From the NCBI GenBank assembly GCA_009602725.1, contig WELB01000028.1, positions 668,027 through 732,026 on the forward strand: 64,000 nucleotides of DNA. The letters run 5' to 3'. Under the pieces are notes generated by a model that was not told the origin of the DNA, did no database searches, and was given only the letters and a program-made list of their open reading frames with translations. This DNA is from Spirogloea muscicola. Lineage: Eukaryota; Streptophyta; Zygnematophyceae; Spirogloeales; Spirogloeaceae. Shown one piece after another: positions 1 through 11,067 of this stretch (the stretch's first letter is position 1; each line of letters starts with the position of its first letter). Position numbers and translations under genes: made by a program.

Positions 1-1260
1 TAGAAAAGAGGGGCTGGCCAAGCCAGCCCAAAAAAGAATGGACAATGTCCAGAGCCAAAGCAAGAGGAGCCGGAGAAAGGACTACACTACAACATACTGC
101 AGAACACAGAAACGATGCAGAGGAAAGCTCAGTAACCACGAGTGAGCAAGGGCTCGCCCCATTGAGGATAGGGTTGGCTTCGCCGATGCCACATCGACGG
201 CTCAGCGGCAGGTCCGCGCTTCTGTTGAGCGGTTGAGATGGTAACAAGAAGACCGTTTGCCGATGTTGATCGAGGACGCGGCGGCATCTGCGCACTTACC
301 TGACTGGGGCTGAGCTGGAGGTGCCGTGTTTGAGAATCCTGCTTCACATCAACTAACAGGTGATGTGCCTCATACGTCCAGTGTGCAGCCACCTCACATG
401 CCTTGTCAGATCGATATCAGTGACTTATCGACGGATACCTCGTGCCAGCTCATACCGTCCACACGCGTGCAGGCCGCGCTATGGCTGCGGCCTCGCTCTC
501 TCTCCTTCCGGCCCCGTCGTAGCTGCTTAGCGCTTTTTAGGCCCCTCCATCATTTGGCCCCTTCGAACGTTTGTTTGGAATGGCTTTTCACAGCCCTTGC
601 CCCCATTGGGAGTGCCACTTCTTCTTTGCTGCCTCCAGGTCTAGGCGGAGTGCCTCGTTCCCAGCTGCGAGTTACTCGGACTTGCTTCTGCTCACCCGTG
701 GGTACTGAGCTTTCCTTTGCGTCGTCTCGTGTCTAGCTGTGTAGCTTTTCTAATTCAGCCTGTTTTGGCTCTGTGGATTTTGTCCATTCCTTTTGTGCTG
801 GCTTTGCCAGCCCCTCTTCTCTGTGGGCGAGCAATTTCTTTTCGTGGATAGGGTTTACGGGTTAGGGCAAAAGGGGGGCAAGGGCCTTGAATGAGAGCAC
901 CGAGTCGCCACTTGCGTCGCTGTGCGCTTAAACGCTTTTGCGCCATCCGGCCCTTCCAGGGCTGGCTTGGCCAGCGCCTCTTCTCTCAGGGCGCGCCATT
1001 TCTTCCAGGCCTTGTACATACCTTTGGGCTGGCTGTTCACAGCCCTTGCCCCCTTTGGCCGAGCCACTTGCTATCATTCTTGCTTTGAAGGAAGGGCGCT
1101 CATTCTCTCCCCTACCCACTCCTTGACTTTTCTGAGACTTTCGAGGCTCCTCTTTGAGACTGACACCTCGCGCGCCGCCACCTGCGCAGCTGCCGCCGCT
1201 CCTGCCGCGCCGCCGAGACGCTGGCTCTGGCACCGGCCATGAGGTCGCGCTTGTCTGAGC
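1..1260. repeat. Mosaic of retroelement 3' ends and hairpin repeats
   Basis: No gene is seen before 1261. The stretch is a patchwork of repeat pieces found elsewhere in the window. The first 150 bases match parts of 24455-24600 and 25390-25600, including the palindrome GGGGCTGGCCAAGCCAGCCC. Bases 555-835 and 940-1070 carry the same modules in the opposite direction, with GGCTTTTCACAGCC-like hairpins followed by a CCCATTGGGAG-like stretch. The short open frames here are translations of repeat tails. The last part, just before 1261, is probably the promoter and leader of the receptor kinase gene, but no promoter motif is recognisable. Confidence 0.6.
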
Positions 1261-4200
1261 ATGGCAGCCGCTCTGGCCAGCGCGGCCGCGGCGCTTGTCG
1301 CCATTGCGCAGCTCGGTTGCTTCGCCTCTGCCGCCGGGGACCTTGAGTGAGCAGCCCGTCCTCCTCCTTTCCACTTGTGGCCACTTGAGTCGCTGTGTGC
1401 TCTAAGGCTTTACTGGCCCCTTCAAATTTCGTTGTACATTATTGTGGCTGGGCTGGCCGATCACAGCCATTGCCCCCTACTGTAAGAGCCTCTCTTCTTT
1501 CCAGGAGGTCTGGTCTGGTCTGGTGTAGTGGGTTTCCGAACCACCACAGCGTTGCCAGACCTGAGCCGCGGGCACGTTGCGCCTGCCCGTCCTCTCCGTA
1601 TGTGCTGCCACATTACCCACCTCCGCTCCTGGGGCGGCATGCACTCCAGCGTCACTCTGCGTGGCCTCCGTATTGCCCCGCCCGCTGACTGCCATCGTTC
1701 CTCCGCCCCACAGCTCTGACAAGGCCGCGCTGTTGGCGTTCAAGGCCGGCATCACACCCTATTATCGGCTCTCACAGTGGGACCCCACTGACCTTACGCC
1801 ATGCGGCTGGCATGGTGTTGCATGCAACACCACCACGCCCGGCGGCCCCAGGCAAGAGCTTTGTCTCGAGCCCTGCCATTTGCTAGCCGGTTGCTGCGAC
1901 ATGTCAAGAAGGTGGCACCACAAGCATTGGCGACCCGGCCGCAGCCGGTGGCAAGGTTGTGGCCCTGAAGGGCTCGCCTTCTCTGCGGCCTCTCGCCAGA
2001 ACCTACGGCAGTGGCTGCCTAAGGCAGCTTGGCGGAGGGCTTCTGAAACAGCAGCATTGTTGTTAGCTCATTGCAAGGGGGAGCATGGTTTTCAAGAGTC
2101 GATCAAGCTCAGCTTCCTCCACCACTGGCCACTGTTGTCTACCTGCAGGCGAGTAACTGGGCTCGACTTGTCCAATGGGCAGCTGGAAGGCCCGCTGGCA
2201 CCGGACCTCGGCAATATTGGCAGCCTGCGCTACGTGAATCTTACCGGGAATATGCTGTCGGGCTCCATCCCTGTGGCGCTGGGCAGCCTCCCGTACCTTT
2301 GCGTCCTCCGCCTCGGGGGCAATAGGTTAGCATGCCTACGTTTCTTGATTTCTCTCAGTCGATTCTTAGACAGCAGTAAAAGTTTGAATCGAATTCTTAT
2401 CCTGTGTCTCACAAGATAAAGTTTCGCAGCATATTGCAACTATCGCGGAGGTACCATTACTCTGATGAGCATGGTTGTTGGTGTTGACTAGGGTCAGCAG
2501 CTATTGATTTGCATCCTCCTGCAGGCACTGGTCTAAGGGTTTGGGAACAATCCCCGCCAGAGCACCACTGGTGTGAAAGCAGGACAGCATGAGATGTGAT
2601 AGTTGTCCTCGGCAATTTCACAAAGCTGATGTTAACAACAGGTAACTCACCCTTGCATGGCTGTTGCAGGCTCACAGGCGGAATACCTCCAGAGCTATTT
2701 ACAGATAATAGGTTGCAGGTGCTGGAGCTCTATGGAAATAAGTAAGGGCTTACTCCCCTCACACCCGCAGTTGCATTGCACACATTTTCGAGCAGCAGAA
2801 GACAGTATGAAGCACAGCAGCCAGATGGTCCTTTTCTCGGTGGCATTGACAGACTTACAGGAAGCATTCCTGCCACCGTTGGGAACTGCACCACAATGAC
2901 ACACATGGTTGATTCCCATAATGAGTCAGTTCTCACCTTGCTCTAGCTGTACACGAGAATTTGTGTCAGTTGTGCACAAGACTGCAAGTAGAACACGTCA
3001 AGGAAGTGAGACATTGTGTCAGATGCAATGAGAATATGTCAAGAAAGTCCCTTGCTGGACCAGGTGACACAAATGGCAACGCTCTTGTTGCATTCAGGTT
3101 GACGGGAGTGATTCCTGCGAGCATTGGCAACCTCCATGTGTTGAGTACCTTGGACCTTGTGTACAACAAGTAAGTCAGTTAAAAACGAGTGAGCTCTCAC
3201 CTTGCTCTGAGCAGAAAATGAAACTGTTATTTTGTGCACAAGAAGCTATTAGGACATGTGATGAAAAGGCAGTCCCATGATATACCTGGTGGAACAGATG
3301 CAAATGCTGTGGTTCTCTTGCTTTCAGATTGACGGGAGTGATTCCTCCGAGCATTGGCAGTCTTCGTATGTTAAGTGCTTTGTACATTGAGTCAAACGGG
3401 TAAGTCAGAGCAAGACATCATCAGCAGCATGTTGCCATACGTAGAGCATCAAGGCATCAGTGAAGGTGTGTCAAGGAAACACAGAGAGCTTAAGTCATTG
3501 ACTTGCTGTGCTTGCGTCTGATTGATAAACTGGTCTCAGTCACGAGCCTAAGAGAGCAGCAGATAAAATTAATTGCCCTGTTTGTGATGGCAAAGACAGA
3601 CTTACAGGAAGCATTCCTGCCACAATTGGGAACTGCACCACACTGACACACTTTGATGCATCCTATAATGAGTCAGTTCTTACCTTGCTCTAGCTATATA
3701 TGAAACTGTAAACAAGACTGCAAGTAGAACACGTCAAAGAAGTAGACATTGTCTTAGTTGCAATCGGAATACGTTAAGGAAGTGCCCCTGCAGGACCAGA
3801 TGGCACAAATGGCAACGCCCTTGTTTGCATTCAGATTGACGGGAGTAACTCCTTCAAGCATTGGCAACCTTCATATGCTGAGTATGTTGGACCTTGGGTA
3901 CAACAAGTAAGTCAGAGCAAGACATCCTAAGCAGCACTTTGCTATTCATAGCGCATCAAGGCATCAGTTCCACTTATGTCTCTAGGACGCAGTGAAACTC
4001 ACATCATCGACATATTCACAGTTGCTTGCATCTCATGAATAAACTGGTCATCAGATTTGAAGCTTTACAGAAGGTGCATAACAAGGGAACAAAATGCTTT
4101 CATCTTCTTTGCAATGCAGCCTTACTGGTTGCAAATACATTTACGCTTCACAACTCATGCCGCCTCTTGCATAGTCCCTTGCTCCTTTTGCTGTGTGTGT

Positions 4201-6757
4201 GGTGCTCATCTTTCTACTCACTCTCACATTATACTGCGGGTGCCCTTGGGTTACTGCTGCAGTTTGTCAGGTCCCCTGCCACCTGAGTTTGGAGAGTGCA
4301 CTCAGCTGCAAACTCTCAGCTTACAAAACAACAGGTATACATTACTGCTACTTGTAACACGCATTATCCATATCAGTTCTTCTACCTTTCAGGGCCCAGA
4401 TTGAGACCATCTCCTCAAAGGAATGATCATGACAGAGACGACTGAGGCTGTTTGGTGGCAGCTTGAATGGCACACTGCCAGCATCATTGGGCAAGCTTGC
4501 GTACTTGCAAGATATTTTCCTTGGAGACAACGAGTGAGTGGACAACGAGTGAGTGGACCCTTGGATGCTAGTCATGTAGTTGTGTTCCTATATGTGGTCC
4601 TTGCATGCCTAGCTTTCCTCCGACAAGGAAGGCACATGTCAGCTGTAACATGGGATGTAGACAAGCTGCAAGTCGCTTAGCGGCTCACTCACAGTTCCTG
4701 ACAGGTTAAGTGGTCAGCTGCCGTCCCAGTTGGCAAGACTTGTGCTGCTCACACAGCTCCGGTTGGCTGGCAACAACCTCTGTGAACCCATTCCGCCAAC
4801 CTTCTCCGCTTTGAGTAACTTGCAGTTGCTGATGATGGACAACAACATTTTCTCTGGCCCATTCCCAGAGTGGCTTGGCATACTGAGCAGTGCAGTGATT
4901 ATATCTCTAAGTCACAACAGCTTGACTGGAGGTGTACCTGCAAGTATTCGTAAGCTGCAAAATCTTGGAGAATTTTACATCTCAGACAATCTCCTAACAG
5001 GCAGCCTCCCCCCCAGAGATCGGAGACTTAAGCAAGCTCACCGTATTTTCAGCTGCGAATAACTCATTCAGTGGGCCCATACCAGAGGAGATTGGCGATC
5101 TGCTGGATCTGGCCTATCTCGACCTCTCAAACAATGAACTCAATGGCAGCATCCCGGCGTCCTTTGCACACATCAATCTCATTGACTTTTTCAACGTCTC
5201 TAACAACAACCTCAGTGGGACCATCCCTGGTGGTCATATTGGTCAGTACAACAGCAGCTCCTTCTCTGGTAATGCTGACTTATGCGGCGGCCCTTATCTG
5301 GCCTGTGGAAGTCCTCCTTCCTTTCCATCACCTCCAGAGGACGAATTGTCATATTCTGGAGGCTTTTTTGGGGGGCCATTTGCTGGCATTGTTATTGGGG
5401 CTGTTGAGCAGAGCACTGAGAGCTTCTGCTCCAAGATGTCCAGTACTAAAGATAGACTTCAAGGTCCATTCACCTTTGAGGAGCTCATGGATGCCACTGA
5501 GAACTTCAATGACATTCACATAGTCGGCACAGGAGGCTTTGGAAAAGTCTATAGGTACAGACATGACGGATGTTAAAATGTTAATTGACTCGTTCCATTA
5601 CGCCCGCGCTGCTTGCAGGTGGTTTTATTCCATGGTGCTTGTTGTCCCGGTCTCTTCCATGTTCTACAATCTGCAAAGTCGTCAAGCTACTGAGATTACG
5701 ACATTGCTGAGCAGTGCGCAGATGAAGGACGGGCAAAAGTATGCAGTGAAGAGGCTAGCGCCAGACAGCAAGCAAGGTCTGAGAGAGGTGCAAGCTGAGG
5801 TGGAGATACTGAGTCGCATTTATCACCGCAATTTGGTCCAGCTACGGGGCTGGTACATCCCAAAGGACAGCGACATGGACATGCTGCTCATCTATCCATT
5901 CTTGCCTGGCGGGAATCTGAACAATTGGTGCACGGGGGAATGGGCGTGCCTTCAAAGCCAGAGGGATTTGATCACTGGTCTGCACGGGTGAAGGTCATGC
6001 TGGGTGCAGCGGTTGGGCTGAGGTACCTGCATCATGAGTGCAATCGTCGGGTGGTCCATAGGGACGGGAAGCCAAGCAACATCTTGTTGGATGAGCATGG
6101 TCAAGGGTACTTGGCAGATTTTGGGCTTGCACGGATCCTGCAGAAGCATGACACACACGCGTCAACCATGGCTGCAGGTGACTTGTCCAAGCACTCAAAT
6201 TTCTATGTGTGCTGTCATAGGCCTCTCTGGCATCATGCAAAAGGATGAGCTGCTCATCAGATGTGTGTTGCCTCCTGCTGGTCATGGCACCTCAGACCAA
6301 AGGCCTCACAATGTATAGGAGTCATCTTGCCTGCATTTCGTGATTACCACTCCATGATTGATGCACATCTGCAGGCACGATCGGATATCTAGCTCCAGAC
6401 TATGCTGAGCTGGGCCAATTGAATGAACGCAGCGATGTCTTCAGTTTTGGGATCATGCTTCTGGAGACTGTCACTGGCAAACGTCCTGTTGACCCTTTCT
6501 TTCAGAGTGATAATGTGACTGGGGGCAACTTGACTAGCTGGGTGCGGTCATGCCTTCGCAAGGAGAAGCCGTTGGAGTGCGTTGATATGGCGCTAGCGCC
6601 ATTCGTGCGCCAGAGAGTGGATGAAATGAAAGGAGCCTTGAAAGCAGGGCTTTTTTGCTGCTCCCGCACTCCAATCCACAGGCCAACAATGAGTGACGTT
6701 GTTGAAATGCTTCAGAACCTCCAAGCATGTGGTGCTGAATTGACATTTCCTAAGTGA
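1261..6757 (+). CDS. LRR receptor-like kinase gene A, 14 exons, two frame breaks
   Basis: Plant-style leucine-rich-repeat receptor kinase. Exons by homology and splice phase: 1261-1346, 1714-1851, 2149-2325, eight 72-nt LRR exons (2670-2741, 2853-2924, 3098-3169, 3328-3399, 3600-3671, 3835-3906, 4263-4334, 4462-4533), 4705-5554, 5715-6177 and 6375-6757. Exon 1 gives a signal peptide (MAAALASAAAALVAIA start). Exon 2 is an LRRNT_2 cap (DKAALLAFKAG ... CGWHGVAC). Exon 12 holds the last LRRs, a short hydrophobic segment and the glycine loop GTGGFGKVY. The kinase has YAVKRL (lysine), HRDGKPSN, DFG and an unusual APD in place of APE. The frame breaks in a C7 run near 5010, where one base is extra, and again near 5922, where one base is missing compared with copies B and C. 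It could be a young pseudogene, or the breaks could be sequencing errors. The ligand is unknown. Confidence 0.82.
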
Positions 6758-7950
6758 GTCACGGCCTTCAAATGATCCGATCTTCATCATTTAGTGGACA
6801 TCTCTCTCTTGGCTGAACACCTTTCCACCACCAAGGCCTTGTATGGAACACTTGCGGGTGGCAGATTGATTCTGCAGAGTTGGTGCAACAAAAGTAAACC
6901 CCGGGTGTTTGTTGGTTTATTGCGCCCTGGATGTGCTGGCCGTGCTGGCCGTATGGTTGGAGATGCTGCACGACACAGCAAGAAGCAGAATGAGTGAAGC
7001 ACGGAGAAGTCAAGAGAAGGGGTGATAGACGGAAGGGACATTGACTGTAGTGAGCCTAAGAGTGAGAGAGGTGACAGAGAAAATGGAGAAGATGGAGAGG
7101 GAGATAGGGGGAGAGTGAGACCCTCGGAGTGAAGACAAGAGGACGGCCAGCCCTCTAGGCTCAGCAGCATCCCATCGGCGTCCAAGTAAGTAGCAACATG
7201 GCCAGTGCTTCACACTCGTGTCAGACTCAGTCTGCAGCAGTGGCTCCACAGGTAAGAATCGAAATACAGTTATGGTCGTCATAATTGCGACAGCTGTTGA
7301 CACCTTACGCCAAACGCTTGTTGTTGATCAATAATGTAGAGATGGAAAAGGCGAGAAGCAAATCAGGAATGGAGACCCACGAGGAGGTGGAATCAATATA
7401 TTGCGACAAGGGTTGGGTGCGCATGCTGCTCGGCTGTCTCGGATGTCTGCTGAGGTAGACCAAATGATTTTTGGCTACCTTGGTAGAGGTGTGGGCGAGG
7501 CAAGGGCTGCTGGTGGTCAGGATCATTATCAGAGCCGTGGCAGTAGGCCCTGCCAAGGCGTCTCAGCACAGGCTGGCTCATCTGTGGAGCCCGTCTCATC
7601 CTTTGATTGCCGTGCTTTCACTTCTGTTGGTGACGCCCTCGTAGGGTGGACCGGAATGCCGTGGCATGCCACTTCCGAGGACAGGCGTCAAGCTAGCGGC
7701 GCCTGCCCTTCTCTTTCCGTCATGACGGCTTGCCTCTCATATCAAGCAAAATAAGAAGGAAAGGCTTTTTGTTCCTCGCAGTAGCCTAACAGCTAATTCT
7801 GATAGCAGTATAGAAAAGTCACAAGGGCCAAAGGGGCCTGAAATAGCAGATCTTCTGCATGGCCAGCGTGCAGACGCAAACGCCAGGGGTATATTGCAGC
7901 GGATTTGAAGGCGCTTGCAAAAGACAAGGGCCACCGAGCCCACGGCATTG
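6758..7950. other. 3' flank of gene A, no gene seen
   Basis: No convincing gene. Parts of 6950-7340 resemble the reverse complement of 10480-10880, the 3' flank of gene B. Shared stretches include a CTTACGC...CGCTTG...TTGATCA block at 7303-7335 and AGCAAGAAGCAG near 6980. The A and B flanks were therefore duplicated together with the genes. The open frame at 7401-7754 has no recognisable motif. Confidence 0.5.
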
Positions 7951-9330
7951 AGATTTGCTTGCTCCCCTACCGAATCCTGCCGTTAGGACCCCGCTCTGGC
8001 CAGCTTGGCAAGGGGGTCCCTGCACGTGCCTCGTGAAGGCGCCCAGCTTTTCTTGCATGCCGGCATCAGCAGCATCAAGCTGCTTGCAGGCTGCTCTGGG
8101 AAAGAGAAGGGCTCGCCCATTGAGGATAGAGGCTGGAAAAAGCCAGCCCAGAAAAGAATGAACAAAGGACGAGAAGGGGCCAGGAAAGCGCTCTGGGAAA
8201 GCGCTCTTCGGCCATTGCTATGCGGGCCCCCCCCCCCCCCGCCTCCTGCTGCTGGGCCCCGTGTGGCGACGAGCTCCTCCCTGCAAGGACCGCCCCAACG
8301 GCATGAGTGCTTGGTGGCTGCTCCACGGCCACCGATTCTCACGCAAGGATGCCGGCCAGGCAGAAGGAGTTGAATCGACCTGCAGGGGCCCCTTTCGGAA
8401 GCCCCTAAATTGTCGCTGCAGGCGGTCGGGGAGGCAGCCCCTTGCGCGGCCTTGTGCGCCACCTGTTCGTGCTGCGGCTCTACTCCCCCCCCCCGTGGGA
8501 AGCCGCCAGCGCCTGCGCGCGCCGCCCACTGTATGTAGAGCCCCTACGCCAGCTGCCCCGCTGCCTGCTGGCTTCGCTGCGTGGCAAAGCCTACTGACAG
8601 CACCCAAGTGAGAGCCCTCACATCCATCGCCTGCCCCAATAGCTTCCGAGGCACGCGCGGCCAGATGAACTGGTGGCTGGGAGAGGCCGGCCCAAAAGAA
8701 TGGACAAGGTCTGAAGGAGTCGGAGTGCTAAGGACTGAGACAGCAGTAAGCGAACTCTCAGTAACCTCTCTTCAGTAGATGCAAATCTGAGTTAGCAGGC
8801 GGAAAGACGTCGCCCTGACGGGAGCCGGAGGCCGCCGCCAGAGCGCGGCGCTGCCTCTCGGTGAGCCCAGGAGCTGCGGTCGTGCCGGTCCGGAAGCCCA
8901 ACGCCCGCTCCCGCTCGTCGGCACGGGGCTCCTCCAGTTGCTGCGTGGTGTTGTCCCACACCATGCCCGGGCCTCCATTCCTGAATGCATAAGACGCCGG
9001 GTAGCTTACCAGCGTGGGCAGCGCCGCCCGTGGCTGCCCCAACTTGTTGCACAGCGCGGACGGAGGAACGTCGTCCCTCTCCACTGAGCTTCCATCTGCA
9101 TCGTCCATTTGTTTTGCAGTGTTTTGTAGCGTAGTCCTTTTTCCGGCTCCTCTTTGGCTTCGGACATTGTCATTTTTGGGCTGGCTTTGCCATCCCCTCT
9201 TCTCTATGGGCAAGCACTTTCTTCGTTATTCTGCCAGAAGGCTCACTCAAAGGAATGAAAAGATGAAAGCGCTTCCAAAGGGGTCTCAGCGCAACACGCA
9301 TCGTAATTATTTGAGTGACCGAGCATAAGG
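7951..9330. repeat. Retroelement fragments and hairpin modules
   Basis: Hairpin modules lie at about 8095-8185 (GGCTGGAAAAAGCCAGCC) and 8660-8720 (GGCTGGGAGAGGCCGGCC, then AAAAGAATGGACAAGGTCT). On the minus strand 8758-9213 is an open frame. Its last 29 residues (RALAAASGSRQGD... to LLKRGY) match the retroelement C-terminal tail family, while the upstream part is different and unrecognised. A C-run lies at 8227-8239. No host gene is supported. Confidence 0.55.
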
Positions 9331-10479
9331 GAGAAGCTGGGGTACCGGGAACGAATAGTCCACTCGGTCCAGCCTCTTGCTTGGGACGGATCTGACCTAG
9401 GGTTACCAGTGCCGCCGCCACCCGCATTGCATCAGCATGCATTGTTCGAGCATTGCGCGCCGCGTCAAGGGGCGGGGCCGAAACACCAGGCAGACCTGCC
9501 GCTAAGGAGCTTCTACCCGATAGGACTCCGTTGACCGGTATTCAAACCGGCGCAATTGCAAGGCAAGCTCGTTCTTGATTACTCTCTTTGGGGATAGACT
9601 CGTCCTACTTTGCCAGTGACTTACTGTCATGTACATACTTGCAAGGACCCTGGCACCCTTCAGCACCAGAAAGCTGGTCAAGCTTTAGCTGGTGGTGCAA
9701 GGGCTTGTCATTCGGTGTCCGGTATTGAGCATCAAGTAGCGACCTCTACGTGCCGACTCGTCCTTACTGAGCGGATCAGCTTAGCAGCAGGTGATGTGCA
9801 TCTGTCATGTGCTTGCCTTTGTACTTGGCTACTCAGGCCTTCCATCACTCATTACACACGCCATCCCTCAGCCTATCCAGCAACTCGTCATGATTTGGAA
9901 CGAAATCGAAGTCTTTTTTTTAAGGAGGCCTGGGGCCTTCCAGGCGCTAACAGTGGCACGCAAGAGTGCCATGAGCCGTCCGGGTTTGGTGCTAAGCTGT
10001 TAAGCTTACACGCATCTCGGGGACCACGAGGTTAACAAGTAGAGGTCGCTAAGTGATGTTCGAACACTGGGCAGCAGGTCCCAAGCCCTTCCGCAACCAG
10101 ATGAAGCTCGTCTAGCCTTGGTGCAAAGCATGAGCCTGAGCTCACAACTGCTGACACGCTCCTCTTTGTGCAAGCCGCTGAAGGCTCGCATTGCAAGGAA
10201 GGCAAAACAATGCACTCGGAGGATGAGACGCGTCCGGCAGGACAGCCTGCTGTGCACACCTCGGCAGCCCTGTTGCCCACGGCTCAAAGGATCGACCCGA
10301 TCATTGACAGCCCTTGCCCCTCCCAAACCTCCGTCATGATATCGACGACTTCCTATGCCATTTGCAGACATGCAGTCAGCGGGAAAGCATGCGCAAAACC
10401 AGCGTCTTTCTTGAGATCAGGTCACTCATTTCTCCTTTCCATGGGTCTCCATTGATCTGCTTCTTAACACTTCCGTTCC
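9331..10479. repeat. Second dispersed repeat family, two pieces; otherwise no gene
   Basis: Plus-strand 9735-9845 and minus-strand about 10060-10015 carry a block that starts around GCGACCTCTAC. In the first copy it continues through GAGCGGATCAGCTTAGCAGCAGGTGATGT to GCTTGCCTTTGTACTTGGC. The same block occurs at 27060-27190 (-), 30700-30800 (-) and 36815-36930 (+). It ends near the position where the retroelement tail reads TRGY, so it may be an alternative 3' untranslated region. Nothing else here could be assigned. Confidence 0.45.
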
Positions 10480-11067
10480 TTACACCGCTGATCAATGACA
10501 AGCGGTGCGTAAGGTATTAGTAGATTACTTTCCCAATGACGACGACCACGAGTGTGTGTTGTGGTTCTTAGCCGTGTAGCCACTGCTGCGGTCTGAATAT
10601 GACACGTGTGCGATGCGCTGGCCATCTTGCTACTGGAACGCCAAAGGGGATTACTGCCGAGCCTAGGATGCTAAATATCCTCTTGACTCATATGTCGGTC
10701 TCCTCCCCATTCCTCTCCCTGCTGCCTGTCCGACTTCGCTTCGTGTTCTGTCACACCCTTCTTTTTATGCTCGACATTACGACTGTCTCTTCCTCTCCTT
10801 CTCTTCGACTCATCACCCAATCTCTGAAGTTTTCATTGCCTCACACTTCCTGCTTCTTGCTATCGTGCTAACCATGGTCAGCAGGGCAAACGAAGCCCGG
10901 GGGCCGTGCCACATGGACCCCTGGTAACTAATTGCACCAGTGCGCAGCATCAGATTTTCAACGTCAGGCGTCTCATATGAGTCATCTTTGCAAGGCCATC
11001 AGCCTTTAACGACAATCTACGAGATAATCAGAACAGGTGTTAGGTGGCATCAGTCCCTCTAAAATGG
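10480..11067. other. 3' flank of gene B, no gene seen
   Basis: Reverse-complement similarity to the 3' flank of gene A at about the same distance from the stop codon (around 550 bases). It includes a potential hairpin, CCTTACACCGCT ... AGCGGTGCGTAAGG, at 10479-10515. This supports A and B being tail-to-tail duplicates. No coding region is supported. Confidence 0.5.

Noticed and set aside
850-870. TTTACGGGTTAGGG resembling a telomere repeat
   Set aside because: It is a single degenerate copy inside retroelement debris, with no tandem array.
9520-9565. tRNA-like TTCAAAC arm between CCGG stems
   Set aside because: The stem encloses an eight-base loop, and no matching D-arm, anticodon arm or acceptor stem could be folded around it on either strand.
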